From: Rotaria socialis
Taxonomy: Eukaryota > Rotifera > Eurotatoria > Philodinida > Philodinidae
Reading direction: 5' to 3'
NCBI GenBank assembly: GCA_905331475.1
Contig: CAJNYU010000961.1
Coordinates: 1-64,000, forward strand
DNA: 64,000 bases
The notes beneath the pieces were generated by a model. That model was not told the DNA's origin. It worked only from the letters and a program-made list of their open reading frames with translations, and ran no database searches. Every line of letters starts with the position of its first letter. Position 1 is the first letter of the stretch. The translations under genes and the position numbers were made by a program. Shown one piece after another: positions 11,047-26,700 of the stretch.

Positions 11047-14000
11047 GATTTTTATCTAATAGATACATCCGAATGCTCTGAGCTATCAAAAATTTACCAA
11101 TTATTACTTTAGTGTAGCAATGAGAAAATTCGCCTTCTCTTTTTTTTTGCTCAAATCAAATTGTACTAAAACGAGATCAATTACTCAGTATTAAATCTGC
11201 CCACAATGAATGTAGAAACCAATTATATTTATATCGAAATGATTCAACGATTGTAATACAGCAAATTAAAAAAATCGGAATTGAAACACTTGCCGATAGA
11301 CATATTATCTAATGAGACCTAGCAACATTGAGAGATAATACATTCTATTAATAGATTATAAGCAGATATTATCATGTTGGATCACGCCATATAATCATAC
11401 GAATTAATCAAATCAGTCTGAACTTAATGCACTTAATAGAACAAAGACTGATTATATTACAAAGCATGATAAGGAAATTTTCCTCATTGTTCTTGTAATT
11501 TCGCCCAGTACGGAAGTGAAAGACGTGCACAAATGAACTATATGATCTAGTTCATATCAGCTAACAACGTTTTCATTCATATTAATACTGGCTGATTTAA
11601 GAGTAGATCATTTATTAATTAGTCTGAGATAAGTATTCACATAATTTTACCGAGTGAATAAGTGTTTATTTCCAAGACTTGAGTCTGTAGCTAAGAAATA
11701 TATTTAGCCTTAATTATTAAGGGAAAATCTACTTCCAATATTTATTTTCATTATAAATGATCGATTTACGTACTTGATACTTTGAACTTGAGAATCTTTC
11801 AAAAATTAAGAGGATACCTATATGTAGTACTGCATTTTTCTGTTCATTACTACCTCGAGTTTTCTCATGTTGAAAACATTAATCTGATAGGGCTTCGAAT
11901 TTCAAATTAATTATTGATTCTTCGTCAAGACTGATTGATATTATTAGTCAAACAGCATCGTTTTTATTGGTTTAGCCCCGATTCGTCCCATCCCCAGTAC
12001 GTCCCAATTAAAATTTTCCTTAACTCGTCTCTGATTGTCTGTAAATTAATATAGGATTTATAGAGAAAGAACTATTTAGTATCAAAGAAAATAATATTAC
12101 ATTAAAGCTATCACTCTATTTAATGTGCTATTTCTTGGCCAGTTTTATTTTCCCCTTTTCTTGTATATTGATGTTCTTCAAAGTTCAACACAGACTTTGA
12201 ACGTTCTCTATATGTGAACTTAAACATCATAGTTATTTGGTTTACTAGATAGATAAAAGAAATTTTCTTTGTGCTCGCTATTTTCCGAGTTTCTTTCGAA
12301 CTGCAGAAGACCAACGAGATATAAGGTATCGTGATTAGTATACTTAGCATCCAATAGATGCTGCTAGCCTGTTAAGAAACTTGCAACTCGTTGATCGTCT
12401 CTTGTAACTAATGAGTTATTCGAGTTGTAATAATCTTAAATTTATGACATGCAATTTAGACATACAATACTCATCATTTGCACTCCAGCGTTTTCTTCTA
12501 CTTTGCGAAGGCAAAATGTATTGAAAATCTTCTAAGAAATTGTTGCTTTTTTTTCTTTTATAAAATCAGCTGAAAATCGACAAAGAAATTAACTCATTTA
12601 CTACTTTTGGGAGTTCAAATCAAACTTAGTCGAATGTGTGCTAAGTTTCTGAAGAGTTTACACAACACTTAAAGCTATATATTAACATATATACTCTAAG
12701 AAAAAATTTCATCAGTAAATTATCAAGCGTTTTCTCGTTGCTTTGTTATGTTATAACTCCATTTTGCTTGATATTTATAGTTTTCCAAAATTTCTCTACG
12801 AACTAAAAGCAAAATTAAACATGTCACAGATCCATCATTCATATTTTTCGAATACGAGACTATTCGTCTAAAACTGTTTCTTCTGGATGGTTCGACGTTT
12901 TCATATGAAACGTTCGATACACTCTCAATCAATATAAATAATATTCTAATATTCTGAAAGATGTAGTTAGCGTTTGTTTTCGCACGCCATTCGTTTCTCA
13001 GGAATCATTTTCCGTAAAACTCTGTTTTTTAACATAGACATAAAGATTCTACGCTATCTAATACAACATTGCAATCAGCATCGATTCAATACGTTAATTT
13101 ACAGTAAGATTATACGTAAAAACACAATCAGAAGCTAATTACCAACGAGTAACATTTCCGTGCCAAGTAAAATTCCGGAAGACAACTTAAATTCAAAAGA
13201 GACTTGTTCCCATTGTCTATCTTTTGAAGCTACAACAATCCTACTGGATTTCCGGCTTATGGTAAAACATTCACGGACAATGAAAAAAACGAAAATTTTG
13301 AATTGAACTCTGCCTCCTAAATAAGTCTCATTATCTTCATAATATTCTGAAATTTTTAGTCAACAGCGATTGTATTTTCTCGAGATTTTTAATCCTACAG
13401 AAAAGTCGCGTTATTCACTTCATTGTAGTATACGTTCGTTTTTTCTGAACACTCAATATCTAATGAAAGAACTATTCTTATGATATTTTAACAACCATTT
13501 TATCTATCTATGCAGAAAATTTCAGACGAAATTTCTCTCCTATTGAATTCATATGAGTAAATATTAATCTAAGCCGAAAGTAAGCTTTCAAAGTTATAAT
13601 TCTAAAAAGAAGGCCAATGAGAATAAATCCTTTTCTCAATTTCATTCACTTCAACGAATCCTATGTAAAAAAAACTAAGCCTCACACCGATTAATGATTA
13701 ACAGCTAATTATTTTCCTTCGTTACCTTACTCGAGAGACACGAATAAAAATTAATAAATCTATCAGCAAGCAATTTTTTGCCGATCGCAGTACAAAAAAA
13801 ATAATCATATAAATTGTAAAACAATTCCTCAGGGCCATTCTCAAAAACAAGTACTATATGATTCTCACAGAATAAAGACAACAAGCACGCTTGCGGCAAC
13901 TGAGCGACTGTTACGAATAGCAAAAAATCCACATTTAACTGTCGTTGATGTCTTTTTAGTAGATATCTAACGGAAAAAGTTCTTGAATAGCGCATTCTTT

Positions 14001-14965
14001 TTTCATTAGAAGCTCCGTAGAAAACAGATGTTAACCAGTATCTTTTATTGAAATAAAATGAATAGAGCGCAATATCATTGTAAGAAGGAAAAAGCATTGA
14101 TCGTCAACGGATTTTCCTTAATGCTATTCTTTTCTTAACAGTTTGAATTATTTAATCATATTCTTAACAAGCACAGAAAATGACTGTGGTGTATTAGATT
14201 TTCTTTCAAAAGAATTCATATTATAAGATATCATCAATAAAAGGACGTCTCACCTCATGCATACTAATTCTTTTTACATCGAAGCATAAATTAATAAGCG
14301 CCTGGCATAATCTAATGCGTTATTTACACAGGCATAAAATCTTCTAAGGAAGAATTAAAGAAATGTTACACATTCATCTGAAAAATATATGATTTCCTTA
14401 AAAATATGTTAATTTTTAGAAAATCATGCTGTCAAAAACAGCTTCTATCACATCACTCATCGTTTACAACTAATTTTATAAATGAGAGTGCATCGCCTCG
14501 ATGGAATTCATTATAAAAATAGTATCATGAACTTTTCGGGCTAAATCTTAGTTTCCATTCAACCGAAAACAAAACTAATTATTATCAGTTAGATGAATCC
14601 GTCTGCATGATGAAAATGGTTTTTCTCATAGTTCTTGAAAAACAAATACACATCCTGACAACCAATGTGCATTCATCATTGGGTACATAAATATTAGATG
14701 CACGTGTTTTTTAAATTGAATTGTGAAAAGAAACCACTTCTCAGTGCATAAGTGTCGCAAGAAACACGAAAAAAAACTAACACAGTACAATCAATTAGAA
14801 AATTTACAATAATTGATAGTATTGTAATATATTTACTTTTGAGCACTTATGTACAGTAAAACCTGTTGAAAAATATAAGTATTTGGATAGATGTTTGTAA
14901 ACATTTTAAAAGGCTAACCAGTATTATTTTATTTCTCAGTAAACAATATGATTAGTTAAATCGAG
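11047..14965. other. Gene-poor intergenic region
   Basis: No intact gene is visible in almost 4 kb. Apart from one possible GPCR relic at 13705-14097, it is AT-rich unique-looking DNA without tandem arrays or clear inverted repeats. Confidence 0.5.
13705..14097 (-). pseudogene. Possible relic of a 7TM receptor C-terminus
   Basis: The 130-residue frame has KRHQRQLN followed by a hydrophobic stretch (VDFLLFVTVAQLPQACLLS) and later INFYSCLSSKV. This order resembles the TM6-TM7 end of rhodopsin-like receptors common in rotifers, where an NFY.YCLSSKVFR-type motif closes TM7. The first five helices are absent and no flanking exons were found. It may be a decayed fragment or a chance ORF. Confidence 0.3.
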
Positions 14966-14982
14966 ACCGGAGGCGTTGATAT
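14966..14982. repeat. Target-site duplication, left copy (17 bp)
   Basis: ACCGGAGGCGTTGATAT here is repeated exactly, in the same orientation, at 16152-16168. The two copies bracket the reverse-transcriptase fragment and fit the target duplication made by a LINE insertion. Confidence 0.75.
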
Positions 14983-16151
14983 TATTTATTTATTTTTATT
15001 TCTCTTTCTTTATTGTTACACTCGGAAGTGCTTACAAATAATAATTTATACATTCACAGCTGCACGATTTCACAATCATGCGCGATATAAGCATGCAAGA
15101 AACATCATTAAGTTAAAATAAGGCACGTTTTGTAGATAAAATGTAAAAACATACGAGAAAAATGAAAAATGAAAAAGAAGGACAAAGAAAGAAGAGAAAA
15201 GCTAGTAATAATACGAAAAGGAGAAAGAAAAAGAGAAAAAAAGGAGTAACGATTTAAAGAATGATGTGAGTAACATATCAATTGATCACATGGCAGAACT
15301 TCACACACATAAAAACTCAAGCCTTTGAAGAAGCAGTGATTGATGTTTTTCACGCATAAGTCTAACTCGTTTCATTCGAAAAAAGTGTCCCATATGATCA
15401 TTTTTATTTGTATGAAATGTATTCCAAATTGGAACACATCGTTGTAAAAGGGTGAAAGACCTAAATCTGATTTTTCAATTCGTTCTAATCGTTTCTTTAT
15501 ATATCTTTTCACACATTCTTCCAATGACTCTTCATTTGTTATTTGCAGAAGATCTGTTGCTCAAGCAAAGGGACAGGAAGGGGTAGAAAGGAAATATCCA
15601 GGCAAAATATGGGAAAGCGAAAGCAAAGAAACATCTTCATAAGACATCGTTTGAGAGGATTTTACCACCGGTCATCCATCTTAATTTACTAAACGTTCTT
15701 TGAATGTTTTCAAGTGTTTTGTCTATCGTTGGTTTCAAAGACATCTTATTTGTCCAAGTAAAACCAAGATATTTAAATTCTTTAACTACTTCTAGTTTTT
15801 TACCTTCCATATAGATAGCAACTACTGGATTTTGCACTTGAGAGTGAAAAACCTGAACTACTGTTTTTGAGAAATTAACTGGTTGTTTCCATTTCTTGGA
15901 GTAATACGCTATTTTATTACATATTTTTGTTCCTTCTTCTTCTTCTAAAAACTTAATCATCGGCTTAACTCCTTGACATATATGGGAATATTAGTACATT
16001 GAGATCATCAGCAAAAGTAGACTTGAAAAAGCACCTAACACATGTAACAAGATCACTACGATAGACAATGAAAAGATAGGGACTTAAGCTATTGCCTTGA
16101 GGTAAACCAATGTGAGCGCAAAATATTTTTGATTTAATCTCTTCAAATATA
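14983..16151 (-). mobile_element. 5'-truncated non-LTR retrotransposon copy
   Basis: A 1,169-bp insert lies between exact 17-bp direct repeats. Read on the minus strand it starts inside the reverse-transcriptase domain and ends in an A-rich tail built from AAATA-like units at 14983-15002. Truncation at the 5' end, an A-rich 3' end and a long target duplication are the standard marks of target-primed reverse transcription. The RT reading frame (15637-16151) is followed by about 650 bases of 3' sequence without an obvious ORF. Confidence 0.75.
15637..16151 (-). pseudogene. Reverse transcriptase fragment of a LINE, frameshifted
   Basis: The first part contains the RT signature GLPQGNSLSPYLF and, about 30 residues on, FADDLNVLI, the catalytic Asp-Asp motif. 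A frame change near 15965-15985 leads into a second frame with KEFKYLGFTWTNKMSLK, the post-palm YLG-type motif of Jockey/CR1/I-like elements. The ATG that seems to open the first frame (16187-16189) lies outside the insert, in host DNA, so it is not the element's own start. Because of the frameshift and the missing N-terminal half it cannot be active. Confidence 0.78.
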
Positions 16152-16168
16152 ACCGGAGGCGTTGATAT
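16152..16168. repeat. Target-site duplication, right copy (17 bp)
   Basis: This is identical to 14966-14982 and abuts the truncated 5' end of the LINE copy. Confidence 0.75.
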
Positions 16169-17737
16169 ACATTTATTAATCTTGAACAATTCTTTTGTTT
16201 TGTATCATTATTGAATGAATATATGCATCAACTCATTTACTATCTGATAACGTATGATGATTAATAGTTTGACGCTATTCTATTACAATCTTCTCTTGAT
16301 TTTATTGATAAGATGTATTAGACTAATGAGAAAAAAAAATTTCTTTGATACTCAAAATAAAAGAGACTCTTCAATTCAAAAATAGAAAACAATGCTATAA
16401 ATAATGTTTCTTCTTTCCAGAAAAAATAAATAATTCATTTTAAAATTTTATAACAATTTCAGTCTATTAACTTCATGAATATTTGTCTGCAGAAAAAAAA
16501 CCCGATAAAACTATTATCATACAAAAATTAATATCTAACAGAAAATCGTTCGATCTACAATAAAATTTGGAAAAAAAATAGTTCTTCATCGACATCAGAA
16601 ACTGTTTGAACTATCCATTAAATCGAACGATATTATATAAAATTATTTTAGAAGAGTACATGGTTATATTAGCCATATTTCATGTATAAAATATTTGGTT
16701 GATCAAAACATATTATTACGCTTACAGTTCATTAGCGTACTGTCTCATCCTATAACGTGGATCGAAATTATTTCAACCGTTAATACGTATATCTAAATTC
16801 ATCGAAAAGAAAATGAGTCGTCACTAGTATAGTTAGAACGGCAATTTGTCATAGTATGAAATTATTATTATTTCCAGTGGATTCACTTAGATCTTTGGTT
16901 TGATAGAATTCGCATTCATGTATTTATTACTGTTAGGTTGCATTTTTCTCTCTTCTTCTGCTTACTACTTACTGAAGAAGATTAAAGCATGACAGCCGCC
17001 GTTAAGATTTATTTTTAATATGAAAGAAATAATTTATGGAATCTTGTTAAAAAGCTTAAATTTCGTTGGTACTTTCTACTTTTTCTGTGCTTGTTTGTTT
17101 TCTCTCTCCGTTCGTTGTATATTCTATTGCAATAGATTTTCAACAAAGAAAATGATTCTTTTTGACATGATGCGAGAAATAGGTCGATAATATAGATATA
17201 TGTCTATATGATGTATCAAAACCAGAATAATGTATTTAGAAATTTTCTCATTTTTTCTTTTTAATCGTGTTCTTGTTTATTGCTATATTATTTTTAACGT
17301 AATATAATCGAGTGCCGCCATGTCCATTACTAATTTCAATTGACGTTCTATTTTATGCCACGTCTTTTTCTTTTTGTTTATCTGTCTTTCTTATACAAAT
17401 TTTTTTATTATAATTGATTTACTTAGTATGTCACTGAACTAAATGTAAGAAGCAAACTAAACTAGCTAAGATAGGATGAAAAAAAAGAATATTGGGGATC
17501 GATTTTTCTCGCTTCCGTAATAGTATATTTTTATATATAATGTAATAGAAACACATGAATAGAAGTCTCGCATTCTTTTCTCTTCTTCATCATGTTGATG
17601 GAAGTAGTAACAAAAGAAAGATATTCTAGAGATAATGTTATAATATAATAAAACGAACTACTTATAGGTCCTTTTTTTATCGTGTCTATATTATATGTGG
17701 TTTCAGATTATATTTTACTAACAATATTCTAAATTCA
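16169..17737. other. Intergenic region, nothing recognised
   Basis: The DNA is AT-rich, with no ORF of interest, tandem array or RNA gene that I can support. The last few hundred bases should hold the promoter of the secreted-protein gene. Confidence 0.45.
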
Positions 17738-17776
17738 ATGGTGACACCGTTCACATCGAGCAAAATTTCACTAGCC

Positions 17777-19776
17777 ATGGTTCAACTCAGCTTTCTCTTA
17801 TTTGGTCTTCTAAGTAAGTTATCCTATGTAAATTATTCCTCTTGCGAATAATTATCCAACAATTAAATATGACATAGTTATTATGAATATATTCTAGGCA
17901 GACGAATTTTTCACGAAATATAATGATTATCTTAGCCACAGAGAGGGACTTGAGCACAACGGACTCTCTCATTATGTCTCATTTGTTTAATGTTCTCGGC
18001 ATCTGCTTCATCTATGAAAATTAAATCGGATGACAATATTTCATTGAGAAAAATCGACAATTTTACATTGTTAATTTGATTCATTTTTGAAAATTACTTT
18101 TCAGTAAACAATTGAGTTGCTGAGAGAATTTCTTTAATATTTTCTTATGAATCACATTAAATAATTTTACATATTAGCATTAGATGGTGAAAATAATCTT
18201 TTCTAATTATGTTTTTGACACATTGGATTTTTAGTTGACGCAGATGATATCTGATATATGTGCAATTAAGTTTAAACTATTAATGAAGATAACGATAGTC
18301 AATTTTTCTTTTTTTCTTTGTCGGAATATAATTTTGGAAATCAAATCTTTGAAATTATTCTTCATACAATAAATTATGCTAATTTCCCATTTCGCTTTGC
18401 TCGGTATTCAAACTATCTTAGAAATAAAACAGATGCCTTTTAGAACATAATCAAATTCTATTTCTTGAGTTTTTCCTTGTTTCGAATTGACAGAAATAAG
18501 TTTAAACTAAATGAATTATTATAACTGACAAAACACTGAACGTCAGTCAAGCATTTTCTTCTTCATGTACAAGAAAAGTAGCACTGCCGAGAGAAGACCA
18601 CCAAGTGTTCAATGACTTTTGCGTTGAAACTACATGTTTTATTTAGCTCCCAAGGAGTTATGAATACGCTGAAAATATTTTGGGCGGATAGCTTGTTGTT
18701 ACAAAAATAGACCATTTTTATGGCATTGTTTTATGGTTGCCGTACTCCCCTCAGGAACATTAGAAAAATTGATTTTCGAATTTTGATTTGAAATTTTATA
18801 TAACAATAGAGCTCCACGAGAATAGTGTTTTATGAATGTTTTAGGCCATTGCATTAGTTTTTTTCATAAAATCTGCTACTTTATTTGAAAGATGTAAAAT
18901 AAAAATTTCACAATAACTGTGTCTAGTGATAGGAAACGTAGAAAGGTCTGAAACGTTCACAAAAAGTTGTTCTCCTTAGGGCGTCTTTCTATGTAAAGTT
19001 CAAGTTGAAATTCGAAAATCAATTTTTTTAATGTTTCTGAGGGGGACCCCAGGTTCTCACTAAAACCCATACCTTAGAAATGGTCTATTTTTGTAACAAT
19101 AAGCTATCCGCCCAAAATATTTTCAGTGTATTCATAACTCCTTGGGAGCTACATAATGTAAGCAGCTTCAACGCAAAAGCGATTGAACACTTTGTGACCT
19201 TCCCTCTTGAGTACTATTCCTTCAGTTTATTTACTCTTCCAAAAATGAAAATATAAATAATAGAGCAATCAATTATGACCCACACCAGCTCGAACGTACT
19301 TATGATTATAGAATTCAAAGTTCTTTCTAGTTTACGGCATCCTGTTGTCTTATTATATTTATGAAATTAGGTTATAACTAATTGTATTTGAATATATCTG
19401 CTATCTTATCGTTTTATTTTATAATTCTCGATTATTATATTCACTTTTAGTTGCTGGTAATTTGGCAGCACCTACAACAGAAGAGCTTCAAGAAATTTAC
19501 TATGATACATGCCAATTAAGTTGTGGTTTAGTGAAAGATAAACAAGAAGCTAGCGAATGCCGTGAAAAGTTTTGTCCTAATTATGTTAATTATTTATTAA
19601 CAGGCTTCACTATGCCAGATTCAACACCTAGTCTTGTATCACATCATAAAAATGACGTAGCTAAATTTTGTGCTACGTGGATGGTTCATTTAATTAAAGA
19701 ACTTGGCTGGCAAAGACGTATTCTTCTCAATCTTAAACAATGCAATTGTGCTGGTGGTACAGATTGTCTTGTTTAA
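17777..19776 (+). CDS. Small secreted cysteine-rich protein, unknown family
   Basis: I do not recognise the family. Two exons are proposed: 17777-17813 and 19451-19776, joined in phase, giving 120 residues. Exon 1 supplies the start of a signal peptide (MVQLSFLLFGLL, continued as IAGNLAAP after the junction), and exon 2 encodes the mature part. The donor GTAAGT at 17814 is a perfect consensus. The mature chain has eight cysteines, spaced C-x3-C, C-x4-C, a lone C, then C-x-C and C close to the C-terminus, so up to four disulfides are possible. An in-frame upstream ATG at 17738 would add 13 residues. The 1.64-kb intron is far longer than typical here and contains a foldback element. AATAAA follows at 19781 and again at 19929. 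Exon 1 is inferred. Confidence 0.6.
18577..19217. mobile_element. Long-arm inverted-repeat (foldback) element inside an intron
   Basis: The left arm (about 18577-18797) and right arm (about 19000-19217) are imperfect inverse copies over roughly 200 bases. Matching landmarks include AGTGTTCAAT next to TTTTGCGTTGAA, CTCCCAAGGAGTTATGAATA, AAAATATTTTGGGCGGATAG and AAATAGACCATTT. About 200 bases of loop lie between. Unlike the CGAAA elements the arms are unique sequence, not tandem units. I could not fix a target duplication. It accounts for about 40% of the host intron. Confidence 0.75.
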
Positions 19777-23624
<3,848 letters not shown>

Positions 23625-23689
23625 AATTATTCATCTGTTTTTAAAATGTGTTATGTCATACACAAACTAGGCAATGGGTTTCCTCACTG

Positions 23690-23713
23690 AAATAAATAAA
23701 TAAATAAATAAAA
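23690..23713 (+). repeat. AAAT microsatellite
   Basis: About six tandem AAAT units directly follow the 3' end of RUVBL1, and the first contributes its AATAAA. Confidence 0.85.
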
Positions 23714-26700
23714 TATAATTGTTCATAATCACAGTCGGATAATTGGTTTGTACTTGAAGAGTAAAAATTAGCAATTTAACATTAATTTGGGTTGACAAAA
23801 TATCTTATGACACTTTGAAAATAAAAGATGAAGTTTCCTTTAGTGCACAATTATATCAGTATCAATTAGAAATGATTTCTATGAAGCAGATGAATATTAA
23901 TTAGAATTTTCAGTACATTGTTTTTAATATTGTTTGTGATTGCAAAATTCTACATAGTATCGGAAAAAAACAATCAAATGATTAATAAAAGTTAAAAATC
24001 TGACATATATTGATTTGTATTTCATTATTTACCGCAAATAATTTATGTTCATGATTTTTAATTGTGATAAGAACTAATTTATTATTTCATCTCTACAAAT
24101 ATCATAATGGAATACCTATTAAACATGAATAATTTCAAGGCAGATTTGTCAATATTAATCTATATGCGAATACATTGAAGTCGCTTTTTCATAGTCAAAT
24201 CCTAATTTATAGTAAAGTCTGTTATATATATTCCTGGTTTTCTAATAGCTAATTAATTCAAAAGGTAGATTTTCTATAGTTTATGAAATATTTTTGTTCT
24301 CCTTGTATGTCATCATGAATGATTAATAATTTTTAGTACAATATTAATTTTAGTCATCTAAAGGCTAACCGTCTCTAGGTCTAGACTTGCTATAGAGAGA
24401 ACTCCTCCCTCAAAGAAACCTGTACATTCTCATTGCTAACAATGATAAACATCGACAGATAGCGCCACCTATCGACGAGTGAAGTTTTTGCTTTATATTT
24501 TTTGAAATCTACGTCTAAAAAAATTTGAAGTTCAAGTTACACACTCAATTGGTTCCTATTGCAGAAAAAGATTACTACGATACTCACACACTTTGATGTA
24601 TTTATTTGGGCGACGCTCTTGCCCTAGACGGCGTTCACATGCTACAGGTATAGTGACGCGGTGTGCGACGCATAATCCAAAATTAACTCATTGGCATGAT
24701 TTCCGACTTGCTTATTTTATGGCCATCAGTTATACTGTTTTCTCATGGCTATGATTGTGCTGGTTTTGACCATTTATTGAAGAAATGTATTACAGGAAAG
24801 CGGTTCCTTACTATGCAATAAAATATGCAGAATCCAAGCAATCCTCAAAGTTATACCAACGTAAAAGCCTAAAAGCAGTGCATAAAAGCATGCTCCCTTT
24901 TAAGTACATCGCACCAGTAGTACTAGCAAACTTGCATTATTTTCTCAGTTATGCAACTATGTGAAATACTGTTGCCACTACTACGTCATTTAGCAACCAA
25001 GCGTATGAGGGATATTGTTTCTGAATAATAATCTGTCAATCATCTAACAATCACTTCGTACTTTGATTTAGGCTGTTGACAAGAACCAAGTAGCCAGTAG
25101 AAATCTTCTAAAGATTCTCAATCTTTCTCGCTAATCTATGCACTGTTGTGTTGCTGTATTCAAACGACTACACTCATGTTTTCTTTGATTTAGATACCCT
25201 TCGATCGACTAAAATGCAGCCTATCTGCCAAGCCTAGCCTTTATTACATGAGTTTTAAACGATTGAAATAATGAATATCCTGTAGTAACCTTTATTAATT
25301 TGCGCTAGATATTGTCAAAAAGTGAAATTCAAAGATTATTTTAGAATAATACAATGTTTCTATGGAGACTCTATTCTAAGCGCTTGTTGATAGCAATAAA
25401 CTATTTAAAACGGATATAATATGCTGTTTGCAGATGATGAGGTTGATTATTTGACTATGGTGTAGCTTCGGTATTTTCAATTTGGTTAGAAAGTAAAAAT
25501 ATCGGCAAGCTTCTGAATGCTAGATAGAAGATTTTCTCTAAGTTTCAATGATAAAAACAGAACGGGAAATCTATGACGATAGTGCTGGGATGCCTATCAG
25601 GGCAAGATCTATTACTAAAATATGCTTGAATTCTTTAATATTTTTACTTTCGACCGGAGTGTAGCAAATAAATCTCTTTCTTTTTGAACTAATTACAAAT
25701 GATAACTTCAAGATACTCTCTCTCCGTGATAGTATCTATTAATGATAAACTCAAATATGCAAATTTTATTCTTTGAAATCTATTCATGCATGACATCAGT
25801 ATTGAAAATATTAATCTTCCAATTTAACAAAATTTGTTTAACTAAAAAAATGTTTGAAAGTATGAAGTTAATAGTTATCTATTTTCATTTCAGAAACATT
25901 TGTCTCTTTTGATTAGCTCATATTTACATTAGTTAACAAATAAATTGATTCTAACTAAGGACTCTCATTTCACTTTAGACCCAACCTATTTCTTAACTCA
26001 TAGAAGAATTTGTTTGTGTTAATTCTTATTTGCTCTTCCTCATGATCCGAAGCGAACTAATAATCCTTAAAATATGGATTATCTAGATGAAATATATTGC
26101 AATTAAAATGAAAGAAAAATCGTCATTAATTCTTGCTCGTCTCACTGAAGAATATAAGTTATTTCTTAGATAGAAAACTAACAATTCGATTTTAATTGAG
26201 AAATAGTATTTATGTTATAATAAACTAGTTTTCCGCTGTCTCTGTCATATGGATTGAAACTTCGGTTACACTAAAAGTCTCTAGCTAGCCGTATGATTCC
26301 CAAACAACCACTAATATTCTCTACTGAAGTTTTATGCTCTTAGCAATCTCGTGAGTCTTACATGTTGAATCTTGAAATTGTTTTGTTTTTACTGAAGAGT
26401 TTCTTATAAGACATAAATAACTTGCTAGGATGTTTTCATTGTATGGCATAGAGCAAATAGAAATTTCAAAATAATGCACTTATTAAAACATTTAAGCATA
26501 TCTTGGTTTTTCTCTTTATTTTCTACTTTTAAAGATATTCTAATGCTATATAATGAGATAATCACACAAAACAAATGTCGTTACAAGCATAAAAAACAAC
26601 AAAAATTATCTAATAAAGAAAAAGTTTTTCAATGTAACTAAGTGTTTTAATTGTAAATAAAAGTGCTTCTGTTTGTTAAATTGTTGGATTGAATACTATC

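Noticed and set aside
10199-11112. Open frames with FPFDIF-like or EKYRKGK-like repeats on both strands
   Set aside because: They are translations of the tandem CGAAA units in the foldback arms; no start context, splice signals or family match.
16163-16189. ATG and N-terminal residues apparently opening the RT frame
   Set aside because: They lie outside the 17-bp target duplication, so they are host DNA that happens to stay in frame.
24440-24480. Palindromic GATAGCGCCACCTATCG-like site
   Set aside because: Only one short site with no second element end or array, so I cannot assign a role.
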